Positions 21,984 to 34,391 of a DNA stretch of 64,000 nucleotides are shown one piece after another; the first letter of the stretch is position 1; each line of letters begins with the position of its first letter. The position numbers and the translations under genes were made by a program. A model generated the notes under the pieces. The model was not told the DNA's origin. It saw only the letters and a list, made by a program, of their open reading frames with translations, and searched no databases. Source of the stretch: Phaeotremella fagi (lineage: Eukaryota; Basidiomycota; Tremellomycetes; Tremellales; Phaeotremellaceae); assembly GCA_001599715.1 (NCBI GenBank), contig BCHU01000002.1:1922001-1986000 (forward strand), given 5' to 3'.

Positions 21984-24335
21984 ATGGAATCTGCGCAGTC
22001 TTCCCTCTCACTTTCTTCAGAAACTACAGCCATAGCCTCACCAGAAGCTAATATCCCCCATGAAAAACCACCTCAATCGCGTAAAAGAACCATCTCAATC
22101 ACCAACCCCAACCCCACCACAACAACGCCAAACCTCAAACAAGGAATCCCGATCCACCGTCTAACCTCCCTCGAAACCAGCCTAGCAGCCCCCCTCACCC
22201 GCTACCTCTCAACCCCAGCCAACCCCAACCCCCGAATCTCAGAATCACCCATCCCAAACCCCTACCCAGGTGAAGGAACCCTCGAAAACCCCTATTTGGT
22301 AGATTGGTTACCCGAAGAACCAGCTAATCCATATAACTGGAAGAAATCTTTTAAATGGACTATAACGCTTTTGATCGCTATCGCTACGTTGTGTATCGCT
22401 TTCGCTAGTAGTAGTTATAGTGCGGCTGTTGGTGGGATTATGGTTAGTTTCCCGGGGACTACGGAGGAACAGGGTATAGCTGGGATATCCCTTTATGTTG
22501 TTGGTACGTCCAATCTTTTTTGATATCAATTTAGGTTTTGGTTTGACTGATGATGAATGTTAGGTTTCGGATTAGGTCCATTAATCTGGGCACCTCTCTC
22601 TGAAATGGTAACCCAATCCCTTACCTCAAAACTTACAGACCACAACTAATCCCCTCCTAGACAGGACGTAGATTCGCATTCAGCGCCTCTTTCCCCATTT
22701 TCTGTCTCTTCAACATGGCCGGAGCCCTTGCTCAAAACATCGAAACCCTCCTCATAGTCAGATTCTTAGCTGGCACATTCGGTTCTTCTTTACTTACCAA
22801 CGCCGGTGCTCAAATCTCAGATATGTGGGCGGCGTAAGTTAGTTCAATTCTATGATTTAGTTGAAACTGACGTTCTGGTCAGACATGAACGGGCTCTGGC
22901 AACTTCTTTCTTTGCTCTTGCACCTTTTCTCGGTCCAGTACTGGGACCGATAGTTGGTGGTTTCGTCGCTCAATCCGCAGGTTGGAGATGGATTTTTTGG
23001 GTACAATTCATATTCGCAGTGTAAGCCATCTGAATTACTTTAATCTAGACATCTGACTAAAACTCTACAACCAACAGTGTAATGTTAATCCTATCCATCG
23101 TATTCGTACCCGAAACCTACGCTCCAACCCTCCTCCGAAGAAAAGCTATCAAACTCCAACAAGAATCTGAGAAACTTGGAACCAACGAATATTTCATTGC
23201 TAAATATGATAAAGTCAAGAAAACTCGTGTTGAGATTATCAAGATTGGATTGGCTAGGCCGTTTCAACTGCTTTTCCAGGAACTCATTGTTTTTTGTTTG
23301 AGTATTTACGTGGCTATCATTTACGGAACGTATGTGTTATTTCTTTACAATCATTTTCAAGTCTTCGGGAATAGTACTGATGATGTGATTAGACTATATC
23401 TTTTCTTCACTGCTTTCCCAATAGTCTTCGAACAAGGTCGAGGTTGGTCAAGTAAGTCTCCCTCCCCCCAAATCCAATCTACACAAACTAACAAATACCC
23501 ACAGCTGGAATTGGAGGCCTAGCATTCCTAGGAATAGGAATAGGTTTAATCATCGGTAACATCCTCAACCCAATCGGGAACATAACCTACAGAAAAGCCG
23601 CTGCAAAAGCTGGACCAGGTCAACGGGTCCCTCCTGAATCCAGACTCCTCCCTATGCCAATGATCGGTAGTGTTCTCCTCCCGATTGGATTGTTCTGGTT
23701 CGCATGGACTTCTCAGGCTAGTGTACATTGGGTAGTTCCTATTCTCGCTTCTATTCCTTTTGGTTGTGGGTTCTTATGGATTTTTACTGGGATCACTATG
23801 TATTTGATCGATTGTTATACTTTATATGCGGCTTCCGCTTTGGCTGCTAACGCTGTAAGTCATTTGATCTCATTTACGACATGGACTGTTAACTAATACA
23901 CGAAAGGTTATGAGAAGTATCTTCGGTGCTGTCTTCCCATTATTCTCTACATATCTCTATGAGAACCTAGGATTAAACTGGGCCGGTACCCGTGAGTAAA
24001 ACAACGCCATCCATAGACTGTAGCAACCCAACTAAACCCATCCATCATTAGTTGTCGCATTCCTATCCCTCATCTGTACCCCAATGCCATTCCTCTTCTA
24101 TTACTACGGACCAGTCCTACGTCGTCGATCAAGATATGCACCTTCGGCACCAGCACCAGCACCAGCACCAGCACCAGCACCAGCACCAGCAACAGCAACG
24201 ACAGGCCCAGTCAACGAGAAAACGACTACACCAGAAGAATCTGGAAAGAACACTTTACGTGAAGATGAAGCTCTCGAACCTGAATTTGCGGCTGATGCTG
24301 GTGAACCTAGAATCAGTGAGGGATCTAGAGTTTAG
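21984..24335 (+). CDS. MFS transporter, DHA1 (drug/polyamine:H+ antiporter) type
   Basis: Twelve-helix major facilitator. The N-terminal ~110 residues are disordered and Pro/Asn-rich, ending in the family-typical [20 protein letters not shown] entry motif. Helix 1 ([21 protein letters not shown]) follows, then [19 protein letters not shown] (motif A), [44 protein letters not shown] (antiporter motif C), and the [16 protein letters not shown] loop after helix 6. The second half ends with [17 protein letters not shown] and a cytosolic tail with an Ala-Pro repeat (about 24143-24195). About nine introns; near 600 residues. This resembles fungal polyamine/multidrug exporters (TPO and related); the substrate cannot be decided from sequence. 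Confidence 0.9.
24143..24195 (+). repeat. Ala-Pro coding microsatellite (GCACCA)n
   Basis: A run of 6-bp units GCACCA/GCACCG encodes an Ala-Pro repeat in the transporter's cytosolic tail. Being 6-bp based it can vary in copy number without a frameshift. Confidence 0.85.
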
Positions 24336-24516
24336 ATGGACTTTTGAATTGGTTGTTTATACCCTCATTTTATACCTATCATTTAGAGATTCAATCTAAT
24401 GCATAATATATACAATAAACTTAGACATCAAATTTTCTCTCAAAACTTTCTTACAACACTGAACCAACACTAATCTTTTACGAACAAAGGAACTCTTTTA
24501 GTCATACTGTATTACA

Positions 24517-25384
24517 CTAAAGTACACCTAGAGCACCAACGTAAAGCGCACCAGCAACAGCAACAAGTCTCCAACCATCACTGACATACTCGACAGAACT
24601 TTGAGCAGAACTAGATGAGTTACCACCAGCACTAGAATTACCAGTCGAGACACCAGCCGAAGCTGATTGCGTCGATGTCAACGTAGCATTTGATACTGGT
24701 GCAGTTGGGATAGCTGGAGTCGTACCGGTTGCTGTACCGTTAACACTTGCGGCTACAGCTGCGTTTGAAGCGTTAGCGGTATTGTCACCGGAGCCAGCAC
24801 TTGCACCAGCGACGGATGCTGTGGAAACAGCTAATCCGTCGGTTTGGGATGGTGAACTGGGTGAGATGGTGACGGCTCCGGTGGGATTGGTTGCTATGTT
24901 GCTGTTTGAACTTTCGTAGATACTACCAGTGTTGTAGAATAGCTTTACGATGTTAGCGTTCGTTTGATAAATCTAGTGAAGACTTGACTCACTTGGATGA
25001 TGTATGATAATTGATATTGATTACCGATTGATGTGGTACTGTCACAGGTGTCACTAACGCATTGTGAAGCGCTTTGTTCGAGACTTGGACTAAAGGGAGT
25101 TTTCAGTGTTCAGTCGCTCTATGCCTTGGCCCTTGTTCTGTACTCACTTGGGAACAGTTGTCATGGAAGAATTGAAAACACCAGCACATCCGATTACTAT
25201 TACCCAAAGTCAACGTAGAAAGTAAAAAGGTAATGTACAGATACGTACCACAGTTATAATCGTTAGATACCCATTCAGGATAACCCGACGCAGCAGCAGC
25301 GGGCGATGAAGCAGCTGCATCTTGTGCAAAAGTAGGATTGAGATTCAAGAGTGGTAAAAGAAAGATGAGAGACAGAGTGATCAT
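24517..25384 (-). CDS. Predicted GPI-anchored, Ser/Ala/Thr-rich cell-surface protein
   Basis: Extracellular protein with a signal peptide at MITLSLIFLLPLLNLNPTFA (start ATG at 25384). The mature N-terminal domain is small and has six cysteines, including DYNC, MCWCFQFFHDNCSQ and QCVSDTCDSTTSIGN, spaced somewhat like but not identical to CFEM domains. A long low-complexity Ser/Ala/Thr/Asn stalk (about 120 residues) follows, with N-glycosylation sequons. The C-terminus WRLVAVAGALYVGALGVL is hydrophobic, fitting a GPI-attachment signal. Three introns; about 235 residues. This is a common layout of wall or plasma-membrane proteins in tremellomycetes. CFEM assignment is not supported, since two cysteines are lacking. 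Confidence 0.72.
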
Positions 25385-26079
25385 TCTTGCTGTATCAAAG
25401 AACACAAATGTATTGGGGGAGGGGAATGCTTTGGTTTGTTCTTGATATAAGTCTTACATTTTCTCTTAATCTCATATCGTCATCATCATCACCATCCACT
25501 TTCTTTTGGTAATAACTCCTTAAAGGTGACGATCAATTCCAACTCCTCAAGGAGAAATTGACAATGGAACGTGATGGGATGCCACAATGATTGGGGTTAG
25601 ATGTGTATGTTTCAAGTTCATTAAAGGGGTGGGGTTTGGGGTTTGGGGTTTCGGGGGTCTGGATCTGGATCTGTGCAAATGGATCTGGATATCATCTGAC
25701 TTACTAAAGTACCAACCGTACAGCTTTGCTCTATCAAGGGGTAGGTTTGAACGTGAGAATTGAAAATTGAATGAAATGCAACGCCACCCAGCTTGGGACA
25801 CGTACGTCATCCGAACGTAAGCTACTAATTACTAAGTTAAGGATTAAATTTGATCCCGCTAATAAGATCTGAAGGTGGCCAATTTAAAGTTACTTAGTAA
25901 ACCTTAGTAAACTCGATCATTTCATCCCCACGGGCTCGGGGTTGCTCTTGATTTGTACACATCATCATCATCACTCATACAAATAAGTCACTTTACAACT
26001 TCTACATCCATCTCTCCTATTCACATCTCAGTCAATAAATTAAATAAACCTATACCCTCACTCACATCCACTCCACCCA
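25385..26079. other. Divergent intergenic region with G-quadruplex motif
   Basis: A 695-bp promoter region between the GPI-protein gene and the acyl-CoA synthetase gene. It contains a strong G-run cluster (25626-25657), a repeated GGATCTGGATCTG element (about 25660-25693), and a pyrimidine/CA-rich leader just before 26080. No ORF with family support was found. Confidence 0.5.
25626..25657 (+). promoter_or_regulatory. G-quadruplex-forming motif
   Basis: Five tracts of at least four guanines (25626-25629, 25631-25634, 25638-25641, 25645-25648, 25653-25657) are separated by loops of one to four bases, mostly TTT. This fully satisfies the intramolecular G4 pattern. Its place upstream of two divergent genes suggests but does not prove a regulatory role. 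Confidence 0.6.
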
Positions 26080-28636
26080 ATGGCTCCAAGAAAAGGAAAC
26101 GAACCGGCCTCTTGGGAGGTTGACGCTGATAAACCAAAACCTGAAGGTGAAACTAGAGCTCGAAGATCTTACTGTGTTAAAGATCTAGTTACGCGTAAGT
26201 GTTGCATTACAATCTCCCAAATCCATTTCATCCATCATTCAACACCCCCACCTATCTACCAGAACTGACGCCTTCTTTCTTTACCCTCCCTTCACCCACT
26301 TGACAACCACCACCCCAAACAGAACCAGCACCAGGTATAGATACCATCCACGACGTACTCCTCTATGCAGCCCGAACCCACGGTTCCAAAAAGGCTTTCG
26401 CCTCTCGTGAAATCGATAAAATCATTTCAGAAGAGAAGGAAGTAACCAAAATGGTCGGTGGCAAAGAAGAGAAACAGATGAAAACATGGAGTTATTTCAA
26501 ATTGAAACCGTTCGATTGGATTTCTTATGATGAAGCTTTAGTTGCTACCCGTGAGATTGGTAGTGGATTAAGAGAATTAGGTAGTGGAGGTGAAGGTGAA
26601 ACTTTCTTCAATATTTATGGTCAAACCAGGTAAGTCTACTCTGTCATGTCCGAGGACAAACGTTCCATTAGTTGATGTTTTTGGCATAGTCGCCACTGGA
26701 TGTTGGTAGCTCAAGCTTGCGCTTTCAACGCAGTTCCCATCTGTACCGCATACGATTCATTAGGTCCAGACGGTTTAGCTCATTCATTAAACGAAACCTC
26801 TGTCAGAGGAATGTTCACCAACGCGGATCTGCTAGGTACCTTGGCTAAGATTCTTGGCAAATGTGAAACAGTCAAATTGATCGTTTACGACGGTGAGGCT
26901 GATCAGGCTACTTTGGAGAAAATCAAAGCTGTCAGAGAGGGTATCAAGATCGTTACCATTGATGAGGTTAGAAGTTTGGGTAAAGAAAAACCAAAAGAGG
27001 CTATTGCTGCCAAACGTGAGGATGTATACTGTTGCATGTATACATCAGGTTCAAGTGAGTTATCATCATATGATCGTCGAGTGTTCAATTAATCTCTTCT
27101 TTTCAGCTGGTACACCAAAAGGTGTCCTTTTGACACACGGAAACGTCGTTGCAGCCAGTAAGTGATTGGCCGAGTAACACAAAACTACGTGCTCATCCTC
27201 CTTTCTTCAGTCGGTTCCGTTTGGAAATTGCTTTACGAATTCCTTACCACCAAAGATACTTATCTTGCTTTCCTTCCACTCGCTCACATCCTCGAATTCG
27301 TTGTCGAAATGTCTTTCGTCTTCGCTGGTCTTCCAATTGGTTATGGCCGTATTAAGACCCTCACAGAAGCTAGTGTTAGAGAATGTAAAGGTGATATCCA
27401 AGAATTTAGACCAGTATGTTCGAGTCAAAATCTGACAATGTGACACACTAATACAATCGCAGAGTATCATGGTCGGTGTTCCGGCTGTCTGGGAATTAAT
27501 CCGTAAAGGTATCCTAGCCAAGGTCGAATCTTCTGGTGGTCTCAAGAAGGGTGTTTTCAACTTCGCACTCCGTGCCAAACAAGCAGCGAACGATTATTCG
27601 ATCCCATTCGTTGCTGGTCTCACAGACGCTGTTGTCTTCAACCAAGTTAGAGCTCAAACCGGTGGTAAATTGAAGATCATGTTCAACGGTGGTGGTGGTA
27701 TCTCAAGAAGTACCCAACAGTTCTTGTCTACTGCTTTGGTCATCCTTATCCAAGGTGAGTCATTTACCTCTGTCAAGGATCTTTGAACTAACCACCGTGT
27801 TAGGTTACGGTCTTACCGAGTCAGTCGCCATGGCTGGTATCCTTCATCCAGATTGGATGCAATACGGTGCAGTCGGTGGACCAGTTCCAGCCGCTGAGAT
27901 CAAACTTGTCGATTCCCCAGAAGCAGGTTATTTCTCCACCAACAAACTCCCTCAAGGTGAAATCTATATTCGTGGACCAGCAATCTTCAAGGGATACTAC
28001 AAACGACCAGACCTCGACGCCGAAGCCTTCGATAAAGATGGATGGTTCAAAACCGGAGATGTCGGACAATGGAACAAAGACGGTACATTATCGATTATCG
28101 ATCGATTAAAGAACTTGGTCAAATTAAGTGGTGGTGAATACATCGCTCTAGAACATTTGGAATCAATCTATAAATCTTGTCCATTAGTCGCTAACGGTGC
28201 GATCATCGCCAACGGCGAACACAACCAACCTATGATGGTCGTCGTTGCCCATCCAACCAATTTCCCAGCCTTCGCCAAAAAACAAGGTCTAGGTGAAGGA
28301 GAGGATTTGGAGCATCTGTGTAAAGACGAGAAAGTCGTTGACGCCGCTTTGAAAGAGTTGAACAGTGTTGGTAAGAAGGCTGGCTTGAAGGGAATGGAAT
28401 TACTCGAAGCTATCGTTTTGACTGCTGATGAATGGACTCCGGAGAGTGGTTTCCTTACCGCTGCTCAAAGTGAGTTCGGACTTGTTCTGGTTGAACTCTA
28501 TATGCTAATCCCGTTTTTAGAACTGCAACGTAAAGTCATTGAGAAAGAGTACGAAGACAGAATCAAGGTGAGTTTCTACGGCATGATCAATCGGGCGTTT
28601 TACTGATACACTCCCAAAAAGGCCGTCTACAAATAA
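26080..28636 (+). CDS. FAA1: Long-chain fatty acid-CoA ligase (FAA1/FAA4-like)
   Basis: ATP-dependent long-chain acyl-CoA synthetase, which activates fatty acids for lipid synthesis and beta-oxidation. Domains in order: N-terminal extension with WSYFKLKPFDWISYDEA, the split AMP-binding P-loop YTSGS-TGTPKGVLLTHGN (an intron lies inside it), LAHILEFVVEM, FNGGGGISRSTQQF, the adenylation motif GYGLTESVAMAGI, and the hinge and fatty-acid signature DKDGWFKTGDVGQWNKDGT...LKNLVKLSGGEYIALEHLE. The C-terminus EYEDRIKAVYK is followed by TAA at 28634-28636. About eight introns; near 685 residues, the size of yeast Faa1. Yeasts with several FAA genes make exact orthology uncertain. Confidence 0.92.
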
Positions 28637-29093
28637 AGGAAACGATTCTCGAGTTATTTTCATGTTCCCACAACCTGTTCATCCATCGTCCACCCTTCAT
28701 CCTTTAATCACGTCTTGCTCAATCACTCAAATCCCAAAACAATAAATATGAAAAAGCCCAAAAAAAATTTACATTCGAGTGATGTCCGAAGTTTAGGTTT
28801 CCAACGAAGAGTTTCCGTTTCCTATCTTTCAACTTTTCACAGTTCAGTTTTTACGTTCTATTCGCTTTATTCATTTTCATACCCAACCAAACCCTTTTCA
28901 GTCAGTAGTGCAAATATGATTCGAATGTAACTTGTACAAGTTTGCTCTCTCAACATTAACATTGAAACAAGTGGGGGTATGCATTCCGAAGGAGAATTAA
29001 AGACATTAAAGAGAACAAAATACGAAAATTGTAAATTAAACGAAAAGTGTCACCATCAAAACGACAAAGGAGAAAAAACAATCAATCTAACCC
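28637..29093. other. Convergent 3' intergenic region
   Basis: AT-rich stretch between the 3' ends of the acyl-CoA synthetase and USO1 genes, with AATAAA at about 28740. No gene is seen. Confidence 0.5.
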
Positions 29094-32000
29094 CTAATCA
29101 ATTTCATCACCTTCCTCGTCATCCTCATCATCTTCATCTTCACCTTCAGAAACCTCCATTCCTTTAGCTTTCATCTTGATCTTATCGTTTTTACGTTTAA
29201 CGCTCAACTCCTCTAAAAGAACCAACAGATCTTCCTGCTCCTTCTCACCTTCTTCACGTTTCGATTTCTCAACTTCCAATTCACCGGTAACAGTTTTCAA
29301 CGAATCTTCTAATTCCTTGATCCTCTTTTTATCCGCTTCATTCGAAGCTGAAGCCGAAGCCGCAGCCGCAGCTGCGGGTTTAGGTTGTTTGTTGGAACTA
29401 GCTACAGCTTTCGCTAACGATAGTTCTGATTTCACTTTTTCGTAATCGTCAATCAATGATTTATGGGTTTGTTTGAGTTCATCTAATTCTTTGGATTTTT
29501 GGGTCAACAGAGTTAACTCTTCCGCTTGGGTTTTCGTCAACGTCTGTTGCTCGTTTAGTGTTGTTGTTAGATTCGTGATTTCTGCGGTTTGTTTTGTTGA
29601 GAGGTCGTGTGATTGTTGTAAACTTGCTGATAGGGTTGCTACCTGTTCTGAAAGTGATTGAACCTCCGATACCAAGGTGTTACGCTTTAGACATCGTCAG
29701 TATCACCTTTCAGATTATTTCACGAAGGAAATTTTGTCTCACCTCGTCGAATTGTTCTTTCGTTATGGAAGTCAGTTTAGAATTCAACGCCATGACCTCT
29801 TCATTCTGTGTCTTCAACTTATGACGAAGTGTCATGATGATAGCTGCCGTTTCTCCATCGTCACCTCCAGAGTCTAAGCCTTAGAGTCAATCCCGCTCAA
29901 AATTTGTTTTAGATAAAACTCACTGGCAGTCCCACGAACAGCATCAGGATCAATAGCGATCGATCTTTGAATAGTATCTACAGGCCGACATCAACATGAA
30001 TCCATTTCCCCAAGTGAAGGAATTGACACTCACAATAATGATTCTTCCAGAAATCAACAAACGCCCAATCAAACCATAACTCCAATCCTTCATCAACTTC
30101 GTCACCAACATCAGCGCCTAACGGTGTCGCATCCGTGCCCTCAGTCTCAAATGCGTCAGGTTGGACAGCTCTGAATCGTGGATCTTCACGAAGTCTTGCC
30201 ATTCTCGAGACGAATTGATCAGGTCCTATCCTAGAATGAAGGATGGGGTGCAGGGTTGCTCTGAAAGTGGATTCATCAGCAAATCGACTGAAACGATAGT
30301 AATAAAAGACGTACCTGGTGATTTCTCCAGGTTCTCTGTTGAATTCATAACAAACACCAAGAAGGAATGCACATAATCCTTGAACTAATGGATCAATACC
30401 TGTAGCTTGAGTGATAGGTTGAATAAGCTAAGAGAAATCCAGTCAGTCTCGACTGTATCTTCATCAACACCTGAACTCACTACTTGTAAATTCGCACTCT
30501 CCTTCAAAAACTCTTTGACAGTTTTAGGACTATCCCACAACCAAGTACATAACAGCACCAAATAACCAACCATAACCCTTGTCCAATCTTCCTCATCACT
30601 AACTCCAATAACTGTTTTCCCCTCTTTAGCAATTCGATTAGCAGCTTCCTGTTGTTCCCGAGCAGCCATCATCAAATTTCCAACGACCACCTGAACCAAA
30701 GAAACTTTATCGTCTTCATCTGCGATGGCTGATTCCGAATCTCCTCCTGAAGGTAGTGATATCTCTCTAGCTAATTTTTTGGCGTGTTCGGAATTCCTGA
30801 CTAAGTGGGCTAGGAGTAGACATGAGAAGAGGGATTTGTAGGGGTCGAAAGCTTCGCCGGAGGCTGCTGATGGGAAATCCACTAGACCTGATAGGATTAG
30901 AGAGCCTGCTGATTGAGGTGGTAGGGGGAACGCGGTGTTTGGATTATCTGCTGGTGGTGGGACCATTGAAGAGAGAACTCCTATCCTGGCGTCATCATTT
31001 CCAGTGACGAATGCCTAGAAAAATCAGCTTTTGGTCGCCCATGAGCTCATCTAGTACACACCTCGAACATGTTGACTCCAGCTGCACGACCTCGCAATCC
31101 TCTTCCACCAAGTGTGTCCTCACCAAGAATAACCGCTGATACCAAAGCCACTGCAGCAGGTTGAATTGGTATTCTAACAAATCCACCATTGGGGTGTTCA
31201 GCATCGGCATGGACAGCTACGAGTGGTGAGAGCATCAATGTACCCAGAAGATTTTGATTGGGAACAGAGGACAACAGGATTGGGGTGAGGGTATTGAGAG
31301 CTTGAGCTTTCAGTCCGTTAGGTGCGTTTGAAGCCAGAGCTAATTCAAGTAGACATCGTGTAACTCCAGCACCGACCATTGCGGACTGTCTCAAATCAGT
31401 ACACGTCGTTCATGAAGTACGACTTGCTCACCTGATTTCCACCTCCTGGTCCACCAACCAACATTCTGATCAAACCCAAAACTATTCCTGCGTTATATAT
31501 CTTCTGTTCTGGCCAGAATTGTAAAGCAAAATCGTCCGGAGATGGGGCATCGATTGCCAAGGCTGAAGGGAAGGCGAGAATTGGTGGAATGGCTGGGATA
31601 AGAGATAACTCTCTGAAGTAGTTCTGAAAATTGTTATTAGCTAGATGTCCAATCATGGGAGCTACGCAACTAACCTGATTTGAAACATTGAACCTCAGTA
31701 AACCACCAACAACGGTCAAAGCATCCTGAACAACGATACCACCATCAGTTCCACCTTCGGCGTTGATGATTTCGAATAATTTCTCAAAAGCCCCCGAGAA
31801 GGCAACGATTTTTTGTAAATCTGCATTCCCAGCCAAAAGAACTGGGAACAACAGTAAAGCTTCATTTCGAAGCATTTCACCTGCACCTCCACCCATTCCT
31901 GTTGATGCTGATGGTCCTGCTGCTGTTGGTATAGTGGGTGCCTTTGGATCTAAGACTGATAGGATACCTTCAACACCTGGAGGTGGAGCAGACATTATGT

Positions 32001-32670
32001 AGGATTGAGCCATTCCTGGTCGTGAGGTTAAAAGTTGAGAGAGAAATTGGAGAGTGTAGAATCGGGGATAGAATGATGGTGATGTCGAAAGTAAGGAGAG
32101 GAGGGAGTGAAGAGGTGCAGACGTCTTTCTAGTGAGCACAATTCTACTGTTTTGACTTACAGCCAGGAATTCATCAGTGAATTTCAACCCCAAGTCGTCC
32201 TTCGTTGGCTGGACAAGAGTCAATTTATGGACATATCGTGTCAAGTCAAAACCTCTTACCTTCTCAGCAGTTTCACATAATTGCATCAAAGTTTCCAAAG
32301 CAGCTTTAGCGATTTCCGGATCGAAAGGTGCATCATGTTGTAAAACAGCAACTAAAGAAGGTAAAGCTCGACTTCCAACATCCTAGTCGAAGTCAGTTGG
32401 GATTACAATTCAGAGCATCCATTCCAAACATACCTGCTTCCAATCCCTACTCAACCCTTTCAAACCTAATACAGCAGTACGTCTATCTTCAACAGCAGGA
32501 GAAGTTTGAATTTTTTCGACTAATTTATCGATCGTGTCAGTTGCAGTTTGTGGTGCACCTAATTCCCCTCTTAAAGCGGTATAAGCTGAAGTGAACCTTG
32601 AAGTGAATAATGAAGCCATGTTGTTAGCTGCACCTGCTAGATCTTGATTTTGGGGTATAAGAGAAGTCAT
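29094..32670 (-). CDS. USO1: Vesicle tethering factor USO1/p115
   Basis: Golgi-associated coiled-coil tether that captures ER-derived COPII vesicles. The ATG chosen is at 32670 (MTSLIPQNQDLAGAANNMAS); an upstream in-frame extension exists only from a TTG. The N-terminal two-thirds is the armadillo-type head: DRRTAVLGLKGLSRDWKQ, GSRALPSLVAVLQHD, LTLVQPTKDDLGLKFTDEFL, LRNEALLLFPVLLAGNADLQ and a WFDWAFVDFWKNHY segment at the end. A coiled coil (VQSLSEQVATLSASLQQSHD and heptads through KKRIKELEDSLKTV) follows, and the tail is strongly acidic (EGEDEDDEDDEEGDEID), as in p115 and yeast Uso1. About eleven introns; near 1,000 residues, close to animal p115 and much shorter than Saccharomyces Uso1. Confidence 0.9.
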
Positions 32671-33226
32671 GACAGAAGGAGTTGGTGATATAAGAAGGTT
32701 AAGAAGAATACTCTGTCCTACCAAATCAACGTGTAGCTAATAAACGGCCAGCGCGTCCAAACACAACGCACGGAATCAATTTGATTTCTTCGTAGGGTGG
32801 CCATATTCAAGTATGATGATCCATCGTCAAAAACTATCCAATCTAGTATATATCAGCTTGGTACACTCGTGACTTTTCCACTCTTTGATTTCTGCTTCGT
32901 ATAGTTCTACCGATGATCTGAGCAGTTACCAAAAAAATAATCAAATTACGCAAACCCACTATATCTTATCTGATCGATCTGTCCTCCGTCGCTGCCGCCA
33001 CAAGGTGGCACAGGTGAATTGCGTACGAAAAGAACGGGAACAGTAAGATTTCTGGAATGACCTTATGAGTAATGCAGCATATTTCCTATTGGGTGTCAGG
33101 TATCACCTGCCATCCTGGATTTGCACGGAAGAAGTCAAACTGTAAAGTCTCTGTTTCCGCATCTATATTAAGACTGGACAAATCAGTTCCAAGACATCAT
33201 GAGTCTCAATTGAAAGATTATACGAA
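32671..33226. other. Divergent intergenic region USO1 / secreted protein
   Basis: 556 bp between two outward-facing starts. Nothing coding was recognised; short ORFs here start at non-ATG codons or lack conservation. Confidence 0.45.
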
Positions 33227-34219
33227 ATGTTACACAATATCCTATATGCCCTCTCTCTCATTATCCTCGTATCATCCAACGCAGTTTCAGCTTCGACATG
33301 CTGGGTTAATGGTCTGCAACCAGTAGGTACCATACAACAATGCAAACCAGTCGAAATCAAATGGACAGAGGGGAATCCACCATACAAATTAACAATGGCG
33401 AGATCCATGGGTACAGAAAATTCATGGGATTTCCTCACTGAAATCTTCTTGATCGATTCAACTAGTTTTATTTGGTATGTTAACGTACCTGTCGGACCCC
33501 TTGTTGTCATGCTTGATGATAAAGATGGGCAATCGGATTGGGATACTGATGTACTGGTGGTATCTGGTGATCAGGATTGCGAGCTAACGTGAGTTTCCGT
33601 GACTACGATAGAGTAGCTGTTCAAAGCGGTTCTCCAGCTCTCATTATTCTTGTTACGCAAGAGAGGAGTACGTTGCACGATGTGGTGAAAAAGAACGTAA
33701 GCTTGATAGGTTCCTCAGTCGAATCGTCCACTGAAGCTTGGATAAATTAACAGATAAATCCAAAGGTAAGCGAAACATCATTCATCCAATAATCGTCTAA
33801 CCATAGATCAAAGAACAAAATCCTTGCTCCACGATTACCCCTTTTCCATCCAGTACTTCTTCAATCTGTCCCACATGTCCAGCATGTCCATCATGTAAGT
33901 GTCTAAATTATCAAACATATGTTCAAGTACTACACTGATCTCTTACAACTCAGCTAACTCCACTTGCACTCTAACGTGCCCTTCGACCGCATCATCTTGG
34001 GCAGATGGAACTGTGGCTAAGATACTCATACCCATTTTTGCAGCTGTCATCGGGGCTATTGCAGGTATTATGTCGCCTCTCGCAACTTGGTGGCTTAATA
34101 GGCAAGCTGAGCAGAGGACTCAAACTCAAACTCAAAATCAAACTCAAACTCAAACTCAAGGCGGTGATGAAGGTGGTGGAACAGCGACTGGAACGGGGGA
34201 GCGAGTCAAAATAGATTGA
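33227..34219 (+). CDS. Secreted type I membrane protein, fungal wall-protein-like
   Basis: Unnamed protein with a signal peptide (MLHNILYALSLIILVSSNAVSA) and an extracellular domain that begins CWVNGLQPVGTIQQCKPVEI then WTEGNPPYKLTMA, the pattern of a widespread basidiomycete family of Ser/Cys-rich membrane proteins related in layout to Kre9/Knh1-type N-termini. After four introns come a Cys/Pro/Ser segment (PTCPACPS) and CTLTCPSTASSW, one transmembrane helix (ILIPIFAAVIGAIAGIMSPLA) and a short cytosolic tail with a Thr-Gln repeat (about 34122-34160). About 265 residues; start at 33227. Function is unknown; the surface location is inferred from topology. Confidence 0.72.
34122..34160 (+). repeat. 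Thr-Gln coding hexanucleotide repeat (ACTCAA)n
   Basis: Tandem ACTCAA units encode a TQ repeat, interrupted once by AATCAA (Asn-Gln), in the cytosolic tail of the secreted membrane protein. Confidence 0.85.
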
Positions 34220-34391
34220 GAAGACTTTTGCAAGGTAAGATGTCAGAATGGCTCTTTGATTTTATTTGGTTCTTCGGATACTCTTAGTGAGGCTTTCGTT
34301 CATGTACAGTATGTATAGTTAGATCAAGATTTTCGAATAAAATCTCGCTATCATCAACGCATGAGCTTTACAAAACAAATTCCTCCTCTTC

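Noticed and set aside
24143..24195. Hexamer repeats here and at 34122, 48924 and 60182 as mobile or CRISPR-type repeats
   Set aside because: All are in-frame coding microsatellites giving Ala-Pro, Thr-Gln, Met-Gly and Asn-Val repeats; no spacers or mobile-element features.
25385..26079. Telomere or subtelomere signal from TTTGGGG units
   Set aside because: Only three to four units, flanked on both sides by ordinary single-copy genes; treated as a G4 motif.
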